A DNA stretch of 64,000 nucleotides from Luteococcus sp038433135 (GCF_038433135.1 NZ_JBCDMV010000002.1:186001-250000), one strand, 5' to 3'; positions 17,052 to 25,963 are shown, numbered from the stretch's first letter. Translations and numbers: made by a program. The notes: generated by a model from the sequence alone, not told the origin.

Positions 17052-19834
17052 GGAGTCTTCTTCGCGACGGGCTGCTTGGCCTTGGCCTGGGCCGCCTTGG
17101 CAGCGGCCGCGCGTTGCGCGGCGGCCCTGGCGGCTGCGGCGCGTTGTGCTGAGGCTTGCGCGGCCTTGGCCTGCGCTGCCCTGGCGGCTGCGGCGCGTTG
17201 GGCTGCGGCCTGTGCGGCTCTGGCCTGCGCTGCCCTGGCGGCTGCGGCTTGCGCGGCTCTGGCCTGGGCGGCGCGTTGCGCGGCAGCCTGGGCCGTCTTG
17301 GTCTGGGCGGCGCGCTGGGCCGCCTGCTGGGCCGCGAGCTGCGCGGCCCTCGCCTGGGCTGCCTTCTGCTGCGCCGCCTTGCGCTGGGCGGCCTGCACGG
17401 CTGCTCGCTTCCGGGTCTCGCGCAGCGTCGCCTCCTGGGAGGTGCGCGACGACTTCTTGCTGGGCGACGGGCTGTTGGGCTTGGCCGGCGTTGACTTGGG
17501 CTTGGGGCCCTTCGAGATGACGAACTGGACGTTGCGGCTCAGCGGGTGGGTGCCACTGCTCGGGTAGGCGTACAGGTAGGTTCCCTTGGGGCGCGAGCTG
17601 TACTGGTAGACCATCTCGGTGCCGAAGCCGACGGCCTCGACGGCGGCCATCGCGTCGCGGCGGCTCATCCCTTCGATGTTCGGCAGCGCAACGCGCTTGC
17701 CCTCGATCACCGAGGCGCCGGGTTCGACGAACTTGCCGGGGGTGTCCACATTCTCCAGCGCGGCGCTCATGGCGGTACGCCAGATCCGGCCCGCGTCGCC
17801 ACCACCGGAACCGTTGATGTAGTAACCGTTGGGGTAGTCGGTGCCGTGGGCGTACTTGCCGGTCAGCGAGCGGCGGCTCTTGCCCTTGTAGACCGGGGCC
17901 TGCTTGTCGGCGGCGATCATGGCGACGCCCGCCATGTCCGGGGTGTAGCCGGCCAGCCAGACGGCCTCGGCGGAGTTGGTGGTACCGGTCTTGGCGGCCT
18001 GGTCACGGCTGTCGTTCAGGTGCGCCGGGCGGGCGGTACCGCTCTCGATCACCTGCTGCAGGATCTTGTTCACGCCGTCGGCGATCTGCGGCTCCATCAC
18101 CTTCTGGCAGTCGCCGCCGGGGACCTCGACATTCTTGCCGGCCTTGGTGGTGACCGACGCGATGATGTTCGGGTTGCAGTGCACGCCGCGGTTGGCGAAG
18201 GTGGCGTAGCCCTCGGCCATGGACAGCGGTGTCACCTCGACCGGGCCCAGCGTGAAGGACGGAATGTTGTCGTAGCCGCCATTGGCGCCCGGGGCATTGT
18301 CCTTGATCATGTCCTTGCCATCGGCGCGCTTCACGCCAGCGGCCTGGGTCATCTTGACCACATTGCACAGGCCGACATCGCGCGACAGCGGCACGAAGTA
18401 GGTGTTGGTGGACTGCTTGGCGGCCCGGTACATGTCCATCGAGCCCTGACCGGGGGTGGAATTCTTCACCGGGAAGTCGCCCTGCACGAAGGGCCCATTG
18501 CAGGCCTGGAAGGTCTGCCCCTTGAAGTTCATCTTTGGCTGGGCGTCATAGCGACGGCTGGGCGTGATGCCCTTCTGAAGGGCCGCGGCCATCGTGAAGG
18601 TCTTGAAGGTGGAGCCGGCCTGGTAGCCCTCCGCGCCGCCGTGTTCGGCGTCGACCGAATAGTTGTACCAGGTCTGGCCGGGTCCGTCGCCGATCTTGGT
18701 GCGGTTCTGCGCCATGGCGACGATCAGTCCGCTCTTGGGCTGGATCAGCACCGCGGTGGAGATGAACGGGTCGGTGGGGGCGATCAGCCGGTTCACGGCC
18801 TTCTCCGCGGACGCCTGCGCCTTCGGATCGATCAAGGTCTTGATGGTCAGGCCGCCGCGCTGCAGGGTGCTCAGCCGGTCAGTCCGGGACTTGCCCAGCA
18901 CCTTGAAGTCCTCGCTGAGCAGCGTGTTCTTCACGTACAGGCACAGCGTCTGGAAGGGGGAGGAGATGCAGTCCTGCGGCGTGGGCTGCACCTTGGACTT
19001 GTCAAAGCCCTCCTTCTTGGCCTTGGCGGCCTCCGCCGGGGTGATCTTCTTCAGCTCCACCATCCGGTTCAGCACGATGTTGCGCCGGTTGATCGCACCC
19101 TGGGGGTTGTTGATCGGGTCCGTCGCGGCCGGATTCTGCACCAGGCCGGCGAGCATGGCCGCCTGCCCGAGCGTCAGCTGGGACGCCGAGGTGTTGAAGT
19201 AGCGTCGCGACGCAGCCTCGACGCCGTAGGCATTGGCGCCGTAGAAGGCAATGTTCATGTAGCGCTCAAGAATCTGCTTCTTGGTGAGCTTCTTCTCCAC
19301 CGCCACCGCATAGCGCAGCTCGCGCACCTTGCGGGTCAGGGTCTGCTCCTGGGCACGCTCCCGGGCCGCCGGGTCGTTGGCCACGGTGGCGGCCTCGATC
19401 TGCACCTGCTTCACGTACTGCTGGGTCAGCGTCGACCCGCCCTGGGTGGTGCCCGACGCGCTGCGCACCGCAGCGCGGGCGGTGCCCTTGAAGTCGATGG
19501 CGCCGTGCTCGTAGAAGCGGTAGTCCTCGATCGCAAGCTGCGCGGTCTGCATGATGGGCGCGATCTTGTTCAGCGGAACGTAGACCCGGTTCTCGGCGTA
19601 GAACTCGGCCAGCGTCGAACCGTCGGCCATCAGCACCTTGGAGCGCTCGGACTGCTGACCGATCGTCAGATCGGCGGGCAGCGACTCGAGCGAGTCGGCG
19701 CCAGCCTTGACCACAGTTCCGGTCAGGAAGGCTGCGGGTAGCGCGAGCCCAGCGACCAACAGTCCGCTGAGTACGCTCAACACACCGAACCAGGCCAAGT
19801 GGTAGGCATTGCTGCCCAGCTTGCGAGAAGTCAT
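17048..19834 (-). CDS. class A penicillin-binding protein with PASTA domain (PonA2-like)
   Basis: The 928-residue bifunctional peptidoglycan synthase has an N-terminal membrane anchor (about 13-38). A GT51 glycosyltransferase domain follows with EDYRFYEHG (catalytic E103). The transpeptidase has S408-xx-K411, S475-T-N477 and K615-T-G617. One PASTA domain covers about 700-770, followed by an unusual tail (about 790-928) made almost only of Ala, Gln, Arg and Lys in AAQRAAQ-like repeats. ATG 19834 was chosen because the anchor follows directly. It is divergent from whiB, as ponA2 is from whiB4 in mycobacteria. Confidence 0.93.
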   Translation of the reverse strand: MTSRKLGSNAYHLAWFGVLSVLSGLLVAGLALPAAFLTGTVVKAGADSLESLPADLTIGQQSERSKVLMADGSTLAEFYAENRVYVPLNKIAPIMQTAQLAIEDYRFYEHGAIDFKGTARAAVRSASGTTQGGSTLTQQYVKQVQIEAATVANDPAARERAQEQTLTRKVRELRYAVAVEKKLTKKQILERYMNIAFYGANAYGVEAASRRYFNTSASQLTLGQAAMLAGLVQNPAATDPINNPQGAINRRNIVLNRMVELKKITPAEAAKAKKEGFDKSKVQPTPQDCISSPFQTLCLYVKNTLLSEDFKVLGKSRTDRLSTLQRGGLTIKTLIDPKAQASAEKAVNRLIAPTDPFISTAVLIQPKSGLIVAMAQNRTKIGDGPGQTWYNYSVDAEHGGAEGYQAGSTFKTFTMAAALQKGITPSRRYDAQPKMNFKGQTFQACNGPFVQGDFPVKNSTPGQGSMDMYRAAKQSTNTYFVPLSRDVGLCNVVKMTQAAGVKRADGKDMIKDNAPGANGGYDNIPSFTLGPVEVTPLSMAEGYATFANRGVHCNPNIIASVTTKAGKNVEVPGGDCQKVMEPQIADGVNKILQQVIESGTARPAHLNDSRDQAAKTGTTNSAEAVWLAGYTPDMAGVAMIAADKQAPVYKGKSRRSLTGKYAHGTDYPNGYYINGSGGGDAGRIWRTAMSAALENVDTPGKFVEPGASVIEGKRVALPNIEGMSRRDAMAAVEAVGFGTEMVYQYSSRPKGTYLYAYPSSGTHPLSRNVQFVISKGPKPKSTPAKPNSPSPSKKSSRTSQEATLRETRKRAAVQAAQRKAAQQKAAQARAAQLAAQQAAQRAAQTKTAQAAAQRAAQARAAQAAAARAAQARAAQAAAQRAAAARAAQAKAAQASAQRAAAARAAAQRAAAAKAAQAKAKQPVAKKTP

Positions 19835-19940
19835 GAGACCAAGAATACGTGAGGGATCTGACAGTCTCGGCCCCGTGCCGGGTTGGTGACGCGCATTCTT
19901 GCACGACCCGCACATGTTTGGGCACCGCATCCACAGGGGA

Positions 19941-19969
19941 TTGTCAACCGGTGTACTACCCGCTACATT
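19941..19969 (+). promoter_or_regulatory. sigma70-type promoter of whiB
   Basis: TTGTCA (19941-19946) and TACATT (19964-19969) with a 17-base spacer form the best promoter match seen in the window. Transcription would start near 19976, giving a leader of about 60 bases with the strong site GGAAGGAGA. Confidence 0.7.
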
Positions 19970-20036
19970 CGGCCCAAAGACGCGCTGACTATGCCCAATG
20001 AGGGGTAAGTAGGCCCCAGGCGGAAGGAGAGCTGTG

Positions 20037-20381
20037 ATGACTCTCACCGAGCCCGATGACTGGACCTTGATGGCCCGCTGTCGCGGTATGGAGGATGCCC
20101 TGTTCCCGGAGGGCAAGGACCAAAAGCGAGCCCGTGCCGTCTGCCTCGGCTGCCCGGTCCGTGTCACCTGCCTCGCGGAAGCACTGGACAACCGGATCGA
20201 GTGGGGCGTCTGGGGTGGCCTCACCGAGCGTGAACGTCGCCAGATCCTGCGCCAGCGCCCCGAGGTGAAGTCCTGGGCCGCTGTGCTGTTGAACCAGGGA
20301 ATCGGCGACGAGCCGATGATGCAATTGGCCGCCAGCCCGGTCGTCGTCGACAGTCATCCCGGCACCGCTGCTCGACGCTGA
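20037..20381 (+). CDS. WhiB-family iron-sulfur transcriptional regulator
   Basis: The 114-residue protein has the four cluster-binding cysteines in the order C..CxxC..C (RCRG, VCLGC, TCLAEA) followed by the GVWGG turn and a basic segment RERRQILRQR, the standard Wbl layout. These proteins bind a [4Fe-4S] cluster and usually act with the primary sigma factor. GGAAGGAGA sits correctly for ATG 20037; GTG 20034 is the alternative. Divergent linkage to the PBP resembles whiB4 of mycobacteria (wblA type), but the subtype is inferred from synteny. Confidence 0.93.
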   Translation: MTLTEPDDWTLMARCRGMEDALFPEGKDQKRARAVCLGCPVRVTCLAEALDNRIEWGVWGGLTERERRQILRQRPEVKSWAAVLLNQGIGDEPMMQLAASPVVVDSHPGTAARR

Positions 20382-20398
20382 GCACTTGCTGAACCGAT

Positions 20399-20433
20399 AC
20401 GAGGGTGTCGCCGCAGAGCGGTGACACCCTCGT
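20399..20433. terminator. terminator between whiB and ridA
   Basis: ACGAGGGTGTC (20399-20409) pairs with GACACCCTCGT (20423-20433), followed by TCGTCTG. It lies between convergent genes and can serve both. Confidence 0.8.
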
Positions 20434-20461
20434 TCGTCTGGGCTGCCTGAACGGTGCAACG

Positions 20462-20920
20462 TCAGGCCAGCTCGCAGACCAGTTCAATCTCCACGGGAGC
20501 ATCCATCGGCAAGACGCTGACACCGACCGCGCTGCGGACGTGGGCGCCGGCCTCACCGAAGACCTCACCCAGCAACTCGGAGGCACCATTGCCAACCGCC
20601 GGTTGGCCGGTGAAGCCGGGATCGCTGGCCACGAAGACCACGATCTTGCAGATCCGGGCGATGTTGTCGATCCCGCCCGCGACGTCGGCCGCCGCGGCCA
20701 GGGCGTTCAGGACGGCGAGCCGTGCCTGGCCCTTGGCGATATCGGCGCCGACCTCACCGCCGACCTTGCCGGTGACCGTGAGCTTGCCGTCGACGACGGG
20801 CAACTGCCCGCTGGTCCACACCTGGTTCCCGGTCCTGGCGGCGGGGACATAGGCAGCCAGCGGCTTGGCCACCGACGGCAGCTCGATCCCCAGCTCGGCC
20901 AGCTTCTCGCTGGGCCGCAT
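20462..20920 (-). CDS. RidA family (enamine/imine deaminase-like) protein
   Basis: The 152-residue protein carries RidA features: TSGQLPVVDGKL, a central helix with AVLNALAAA, IARICKIVVFVAS and the C-terminal MDAPVEIELVCELA. Family members hydrolyse reactive 2-aminoacrylate-type enamines, but the canonical substrate-binding arginine is not obvious here, so it may be a Rid2-7 type. ATG 20920 shares its A with the TGA of the upstream DUF4177 gene, so the two are translationally coupled. Confidence 0.82.
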   Translation of the reverse strand: MRPSEKLAELGIELPSVAKPLAAYVPAARTGNQVWTSGQLPVVDGKLTVTGKVGGEVGADIAKGQARLAVLNALAAAADVAGGIDNIARICKIVVFVASDPGFTGQPAVGNGASELLGEVFGEAGAHVRSAVGVSVLPMDAPVEIELVCELA

Positions 20921-21084
20921 CACTTGTCCTCGGGCAGCGGGCGCTTGAAGTAACCCACCAGGGTGTCCGGGTTCGGGCCGGGGACGAGTTGCACGAGCTC
21001 CCACCCCTCGGAGCCGAAGTTGTTCAGGATCTGCTGGCTCACGTGGCTCAGCACGGGCGCGGTGAAGTATTCCCACTTGGTCAT
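20920..21084 (-). CDS. DUF4177-like small protein
   Basis: A 54-residue reading frame on the minus strand encodes MTKWEYFTAPVL at its start and GSEGWELVQLVPG in the middle, the typical DUF4177 pattern (short beta-rich protein with a WELV motif), and ends PLPEDK. Its stop overlaps the ridA ATG. TAGGCT lies six bases upstream of ATG with no Shine-Dalgarno, so the two-gene mRNA is probably leaderless. The same small gene precedes a RidA homologue in mycobacteria near crp and whiB4. The function is unknown. Confidence 0.8.
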   Translation of the reverse strand: MTKWEYFTAPVLSHVSQQILNNFGSEGWELVQLVPGPNPDTLVGYFKRPLPEDK

Positions 21085-21122
21085 GCCGCCAGCCTAGTAG
21101 GAAGGGGAGCCTGCCGGACGCG

Positions 21123-21187
21123 GCCTCGACCAGCTCGGCCATCGTGGTCGCGTCCATGCCCACGGTCCCCGAGCTTGTCGAGGGGCA
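21123..21187. repeat. REP-like repeat, inverted pair
   Basis: GCCTCGACCAGCTCGGCCATCG (left) faces GGTCCCCGAGCTTGTCGAGG (right). It lies between the DUF4177 gene start and the crp stop. Confidence 0.8.
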
Positions 21188-21281
21188 CCCCAGAGCGCCG
21201 CACCCAAGAAGGAATGCGCGAGCGGAACGAGCTCAATGCACCGGCAAGGAGTGGAGGCGGAGCCGTAGCGAGTCGGTGTGG

Positions 21282-22010
21282 TCAGTCAATCCGGGCACGC
21301 AGGCGCGGGGCGTCGCGGATCACGACGGTCTTGCCGCTCATGGAGATCCACTTCCGGGCGGCGAAGTCGGTCAGCACCTTGTTGACGGTCTCCCGGCTGG
21401 CGCCGACCATCTGGGCCAGCTCGGCCTGGGTCAGGTCATGGTTCACCTCGACGCCCCGCTCGCTGGCGGTGCCGAACCGCTCCGCCAGGGTGAGCAGCAG
21501 GAAGGCCATCCTGCCGGGGACGTCGCTCAACACCAGACCGGAGATGGTCTCGTTGGAGACCCGCACCCGGTGCGCCATCTGGTGCAGCATGGCCTGGGCG
21601 ATGTCATGGTTCTGCTCCACCAGCGCCAACATCGGCTCGCGCTGCACGTGGTAGAGCTTGCAGTCGAGCATCGCGGTGGCGGTGGTGCTGCGCTGCCCAC
21701 CGTCGAGGACGGACAGTTCACCGAACATCTCGCCGGGCCCGATCAGCGCCAGCAGGGACTCCCGCGGCGTCGGCACGATCGGGCGACCCTTGCGGTTGGT
21801 GGTCACCGCCGGCTGGGGCTGGCGCGACGGCTTGGTGAGCTTCACCTTGCCCGACGCCAGGACGTAGAGGCCCGTGGCCGTGTCCCCACTGCGGAAGAGC
21901 ATCTCGCCCCGGGCGAGCGTCAGGGGCTGGATCTGTTCGTCCAGTGCCTGACGGGAGGCTGGTGTCAGGTTCTGGAAGAGTGGCAGACGCGCCAGGAGCT
22001 CTTCGTGCAT
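21282..22010 (-). CDS. crp: Crp/Fnr-family cAMP receptor-like regulator
   Basis: The 242-residue regulator has a cyclic-nucleotide-binding beta-roll (about 1-135) with the phosphate-binding cassette FGELSVLDGGxRST, a dimerisation helix and a C-terminal winged helix (LTQAELAQMVGASRETVNKVL, about 187-207). Compared with mycobacterial Crp it has about 18 extra residues (PSRQPQPAV...RPIVPTPRE) in the hairpin before the cassette. ATG 22010 follows AAAGGGGG; an in-frame GTG at 22037 would add nine residues. A 14-bp palindrome lies just upstream of its probable -10. Confidence 0.9.
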   Translation of the reverse strand: MHEELLARLPLFQNLTPASRQALDEQIQPLTLARGEMLFRSGDTATGLYVLASGKVKLTKPSRQPQPAVTTNRKGRPIVPTPRESLLALIGPGEMFGELSVLDGGQRSTTATAMLDCKLYHVQREPMLALVEQNHDIAQAMLHQMAHRVRVSNETISGLVLSDVPGRMAFLLLTLAERFGTASERGVEVNHDLTQAELAQMVGASRETVNKVLTDFAARKWISMSGKTVVIRDAPRLRARID

Positions 22011-22046
22011 GATCCCCCTTTGGGTCTGTGTCGGCACGGAGCCTCC

Positions 22047-22066
22047 AGTCTAGTGGCATTTGCCAC
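22047..22066 (-). promoter_or_regulatory. palindromic operator next to the crp -10
   Basis: GTGGCA-TT-TGCCAC (22053-22066) is a perfect palindrome immediately upstream of TAGACT (22052-22047 on the minus strand), a candidate crp -10. The position fits autoregulation. The arms differ from the classic TGTGA half-site, so the binding protein is uncertain. Confidence 0.5.
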
Positions 22067-22135
22067 ACCAAGCGGCGGGCGGGGGGAATGAAGCGTCGTC
22101 GCTGGATGCCGGCCCGCGGAACGTAGGGTGGGAGC

Positions 22136-22837
22136 GTGTCCACCGCCAGCCCCTCGCCCGATCTGCGGGAACGCGCCCACCGGGCGAATCGGTTGCTGGC
22201 CCAGACCTACCCCGAGGCGCGCTGCGAACTGGACTCCACCAGCCCCTTCGAACTGCTGGTCGCCACCGTGCTGTCCGCCCAGAGCACCGACAAGCGGGTC
22301 AACCTGGTGACCCCGGAGCTCTTCCGCCGCTTCCCGGATGCCGCGGCGATGGCCCTGGCGGAGGAGGCGGAACTGGAGGAGCTGATTCGGCCCACCGGCT
22401 TCTTCCGCGCCAAGACCCAGAGCCTGCTGGGGCTCAGCCGCACCATCGTCGACGGCTTCGACGGCGCGGTGCCGAGCACCCTGGCGGAGCTGGTGACGCT
22501 GCCCGGGGTGGGCCGCAAGACCGCCAATGTGGTGCTTGGCAATGCCTTCGGGGTGCCCGGGATCACGCCCGACACCCACTTCATGCGGGTCACCCGACGG
22601 CTGGGCTGGACGACGGCGACCAAGCCGGGTCCGGTGGAGCGTGAGGTGGGCGCGCTCTTCGACCCCGAAGACTGGGTGCAGCTGTGTCACAACGTGATCT
22701 GGCACGGGCGTCGCCGCTGCCACGCCCGACACCCCGCCTGCGGTGCCTGCCCCGTCGCCACGCTCTGCCCCGCCTATGGTGAGGGTGAAACTGACCCGGC
22801 CAAGGCCGCCAAGCTCGTGAGGGAGCCCCGAGGATGA
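22136..22837 (+). CDS. nth: endonuclease III
   Basis: The 233-residue base-excision repair enzyme removes oxidised pyrimidines and cuts at abasic sites. It shows the helix-hairpin-helix LPGVGRKTANVV with the catalytic lysine, the catalytic aspartate in ITPDTHF, and the iron-sulfur cluster motif C-x6-C-x2-C-x5-C at the C-terminus. GTG 22136 lies six bases after TAGGGT, a leaderless-type context. It overlaps the next gene by ATGA. The nth-TlpA-NUDIX order matches Rv3674c-Rv3672c. Confidence 0.94.
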   Translation: MSTASPSPDLRERAHRANRLLAQTYPEARCELDSTSPFELLVATVLSAQSTDKRVNLVTPELFRRFPDAAAMALAEEAELEELIRPTGFFRAKTQSLLGLSRTIVDGFDGAVPSTLAELVTLPGVGRKTANVVLGNAFGVPGITPDTHFMRVTRRLGWTTATKPGPVEREVGALFDPEDWVQLCHNVIWHGRRRCHARHPACGACPVATLCPAYGEGETDPAKAAKLVREPRG

Positions 22838-23463
22838 AGCCCACCCGTCTTGCCACCGCCGTCGCGGCTCTGCTGCTGGTGGGCTGCGCGCCCAGCCAGC
22901 CGTCGGTGCCGCAGGTGACCGTCGGGGGAGAACCGGACAGCCAACGCTCCCTGGCGCCCGACCAGGTGCGGGAGGCCCGCAAGGCCGCCGGGATCGACGC
23001 CTGCCCCACCAGCAACCTGGCTGCGAAACAGCGCGACGGGGGACTGCCGGCCCTCACCCTGGACTGCCTGGGCGGCGACAGCAAGGTCAACCTGGCCGGG
23101 CTGCCCACCGGCAAGCCGTACGTGATCAACCTGTGGGCGCAGTGGTGCCAGCCCTGCGCCGACGAGGCGCCCTACCTGGCCGACGTCGCCCGGCAGACCA
23201 GGGGCAAGGTCACCTTCCTGGGGATCGACTATGGCGACCCCTTCCCCGGCAAGGCGATCGACTTCGCGATCAAGCACCAGACCCTCTACCCGCAACTGGT
23301 GGATCCCAAGCAGCAGAGCCGGATTCCCCTCAGGGTGCCCGGCCCGGGACAGGTCTACTTCATTGACGCCTCCGGGAAGCTGGTGCACCACGAGACCAAG
23401 GTCTACGGTTCCGCCGAGGAGCTGCGCGCCGCCATCAAGGAGCACCTGGGGGTGCAGGCGTGA
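22834..23463 (+). CDS. TlpA/ResA-like thioredoxin-fold lipoprotein
   Basis: The 209-residue protein begins with a lipoprotein signal ending LLVGC (Cys18). It contains a thioredoxin-fold domain with the redox motif WAQWCQPC (about residues 102-109), a GIDYGD segment and a cis-proline-like IPLRVPGP. It is expected to be an extracytoplasmic thiol-disulfide oxidoreductase, possibly for cytochrome or secreted-protein maturation. It overlaps both neighbours by four bases, so nth, this gene and the NUDIX gene form one operon. Confidence 0.88.
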   Translation: MKPTRLATAVAALLLVGCAPSQPSVPQVTVGGEPDSQRSLAPDQVREARKAAGIDACPTSNLAAKQRDGGLPALTLDCLGGDSKVNLAGLPTGKPYVINLWAQWCQPCADEAPYLADVARQTRGKVTFLGIDYGDPFPGKAIDFAIKHQTLYPQLVDPKQQSRIPLRVPGPGQVYFIDASGKLVHHETKVYGSAEELRAAIKEHLGVQA

Positions 23464-24197
23464 GCGGGGAGGCGCTGGGGCCCATCGAGCCCGTACTGGC
23501 CGATCCGCGGGAACTGCCCGACGAGCTGGTGGGTCTGGCCGGAGCGCTGGAGGACGTGCAGGCGCTGCACGGCCGGGTCAGCCGCCCCCGCCCGCCGCGG
23601 GAGGGATCGCGTCGGGCCGCGGTGTTGATCATGATCGGTGAGGATGAGCTGGATCTCACCTTCACCGAACGCTCCGAGACGATGCGCAAGCACCCCGGCC
23701 AGATCTCCTTTCCCGGTGGTGCGCTGGATGCCGGCGAGAGTGCCGTCCAGGCCGCGCTGCGGGAGGCACACGAGGAGATCGGGCTGGCACCGTCGCGTGC
23801 CAAGGTGCTGGGCCAGCTGCCGCCCGCCCACGTCGCGGCCAGCGCCTTTGACGTGAAGGGGATCGTGGCCACCTGGGACGGGCAGGCCCAGGATGCGATC
23901 ACGCCGATCAACCCGGCGGAGGTGGCCGCCATCCACCGCTACCCGATCCGCGATCTGGCCGACCCGGCCCATCGGCTGACCGCCGAGATCCCGTCGGGCT
24001 ATCGCGGGCCGGCCTTCGTGATGGACGAGATCTTCATCTGGGGCTTCACCGCGCACCTGGTGGACTGTGTGCTGGATCTGGGCGGCTGGCAGCGCCCGTG
24101 GGACCACGATCGGGTGGCGCCGGTGCCGCGCCGTTTCCTGCGGGACCGGGCCGGCGGGCCGAAACGGGACTGGAAGGGCCCGACGGTGGGCCGTTGA
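23460..24197 (+). CDS. NUDIX hydrolase (CoA pyrophosphatase-like)
   Basis: The 245-residue protein has a complete Nudix box, G-x5-E-x7-REAHEEIGL (about residues 83-105), within an NUDIX fold preceded by RPPREGSRRAAVL. The layout resembles the actinobacterial NudL/CoA diphosphatase group that hydrolyses nucleoside diphosphate derivatives; the substrate is inferred only. GTG start overlapping the previous stop (GTGA). The MarP-type serine protease that follows this gene in mycobacteria is absent here. Confidence 0.88.
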   Translation: MSGEALGPIEPVLADPRELPDELVGLAGALEDVQALHGRVSRPRPPREGSRRAAVLIMIGEDELDLTFTERSETMRKHPGQISFPGGALDAGESAVQAALREAHEEIGLAPSRAKVLGQLPPAHVAASAFDVKGIVATWDGQAQDAITPINPAEVAAIHRYPIRDLADPAHRLTAEIPSGYRGPAFVMDEIFIWGFTAHLVDCVLDLGGWQRPWDHDRVAPVPRRFLRDRAGGPKRDWKGPTVGR

Positions 24198-24247
24198 GCC
24201 CTCGACCGCCCTCGCCACCCATTTGACCGCATGGAATGATCGTGGTC

Positions 24248-25960
24248 ATGGCTGACAACGACGCACCCCGCACCGTAGAACGCACCCCCGACTGGTGGAA
24301 GTCCGCGGTGGTCTACCAGATCTACCCCCGCAGCTTTTGTGACTCCACCGGCAGCGGCATGGGCGACATCCGCGGCATCATCTCCAAGCTCGACTACCTG
24401 CAGCAGCTGGGCGTCGACGTGGTCTGGATGAGCCCCGCCTACACCTCCCCACAGGACGACAATGGCTATGACATCAGCGACTACCAGGACATTGATCCGC
24501 TTTTCGGGTCGCTGGCCGACGTCGACGAGCTGATCGCCGGGCTGCACAGCCGTGGGATGAAGCTGGTGATGGACCTGGTGGTCAACCACACCTCCGATGA
24601 GCACCCGTGGTTCGTCGAATCCCGCGACCCCGCCTCCGAGAAGGCCGACTGGTACTGGTGGCGCGATCCCCGCGAGGGCTTCGAGGCCGGCCAGCCCGGC
24701 GCCGAACCGACCAACTGGGCCAGCGCCTTCAGCGGGCCGTCGTGGCACTACGACGAGCAGCGCGGCCAGTACTACCTGCACATCTTCAGCCGCAAGCAGC
24801 CCGACCTGAATTGGGAGAATCCCGAGGTCCGTCGGGCCGTGTACGACATGATGCAGTGGTGGATCGACCGCGGCGTCGATGGCTTCCGGATGGACGTCAT
24901 CAACCTGATCAGCAAGTCGCTGCCGCTGTCCGACGGCGTCGTGGTGCCCGGGCAGGCGCTGAGCTGGGACAACGGCTACGTCGACGGCCCCCGGATGGAC
25001 GAATTCCTGCACGAGATGAATCATGCGGTGCTGGACGGCAAACACCTGCTGACCGTCGGCGAGGCGCCGGGGGTGAGCGTGGAGCAGGCCAGCAAGTACA
25101 CCGATCCGGAGCGCAAGGAGCTGGGGATGGTCTTCCAGTTCGAACACGTCGGGCTGGACGAGCATGCCGGCAAGGGCAAATGGGCGCTCAAGCCGCTGCA
25201 CCTGCCGGATCTGAAGGCCAACTTCGCCAAGTGGCAGCACGGGCTGGAGGGGCGGGGCTGGAACTCGCTCTACTGGAACAACCACGACCAGCCACGGATC
25301 GTCAGCCGCTGGGGTGATGATTCCCCCGAACATCGGGTGAACTCCGCCAAGACCCTGGGCACCGTGCTGCACCTGCAGAAGGGCACGCCGTATGTATACC
25401 AGGGAGAGGAGATCGGCATGACCAATGCCGGTTTCACCTCCATTGAGCAGTACGAGGATCTGGAGACCCTGAACCATTACGCGGAGGCCACCGCGTTGGG
25501 TGCCGATCCGGCCGAGCTGTTGCGCAGCTATGCCGCCAAGGGCCGGGACAATGCCCGCACCCCGATGCTCTGGGACGACACGGAGAAGGCCGGTTTCACC
25601 ACCGGCGATCCGTGGCTGGAGATCAACCCCAACCACACCCAGATCAATGCCGCCGCGGCGCTCGCCGATCCGGATTCGGTCTTCCACCACTACCGCAAGC
25701 TGATTGCCTTGCGGCACGAGAACCCGGTGGTTCGCGAGGGCGTCTTCGCGCTGCTGGAGCCGGAGCACGAGCAACTCTTCGCCTACACCCGGACCCTGGA
25801 GGGGGAGCCGACGCTGCTGGTGCTGGCCAACATGTCCAGCCAGCCGTGTGTGCTGCCCCAAAGCTGCCGTCGTGACGGGGAACTGTTGCTGGGCACGCAT
25901 TCCGAGACGGTTGGCGATCAATTGGCGCCCTGGGAGTCCCGGGTTCTCCAGGTGCGCTGA
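24248..25960 (+). CDS. GH13 alpha-glucosidase (oligo-1,6-glucosidase type)
   Basis: The 570-residue enzyme has the GH13 regions in order: DLVVNHTSDEH, the nucleophile in GFRMDVIN, the acid/base in TVGEAPG and the transition-state stabiliser in NNHDQPR. The YQIYPRSF start and QPDLNWENP block are typical of subfamily 31 oligo-1,6-glucosidase, alpha-glucosidase or trehalose-6-phosphate hydrolase. It would release glucose from short alpha-glucans in the cytoplasm (no signal peptide). ATG 24248 lacks a Shine-Dalgarno; ATG 24236 is also in frame. No transporter gene is adjacent. Confidence 0.93.
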   Translation: MADNDAPRTVERTPDWWKSAVVYQIYPRSFCDSTGSGMGDIRGIISKLDYLQQLGVDVVWMSPAYTSPQDDNGYDISDYQDIDPLFGSLADVDELIAGLHSRGMKLVMDLVVNHTSDEHPWFVESRDPASEKADWYWWRDPREGFEAGQPGAEPTNWASAFSGPSWHYDEQRGQYYLHIFSRKQPDLNWENPEVRRAVYDMMQWWIDRGVDGFRMDVINLISKSLPLSDGVVVPGQALSWDNGYVDGPRMDEFLHEMNHAVLDGKHLLTVGEAPGVSVEQASKYTDPERKELGMVFQFEHVGLDEHAGKGKWALKPLHLPDLKANFAKWQHGLEGRGWNSLYWNNHDQPRIVSRWGDDSPEHRVNSAKTLGTVLHLQKGTPYVYQGEEIGMTNAGFTSIEQYEDLETLNHYAEATALGADPAELLRSYAAKGRDNARTPMLWDDTEKAGFTTGDPWLEINPNHTQINAAAALADPDSVFHHYRKLIALRHENPVVREGVFALLEPEHEQLFAYTRTLEGEPTLLVLANMSSQPCVLPQSCRRDGELLLGTHSETVGDQLAPWESRVLQVR

Positions 25961-25963
25961 CCA

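Noticed and set aside
17546..19741. Long plus-strand open frame opposite the PBP gene
   Set aside because: Antisense shadow; the minus strand carries the GT51 and transpeptidase catalytic motifs.
19835..20224. N-terminal extension of the PBP frame to 20224
   Set aside because: It would run through the whiB promoter and into whiB, and the extra 130 residues look non-coding; the anchor follows directly from ATG 19834.
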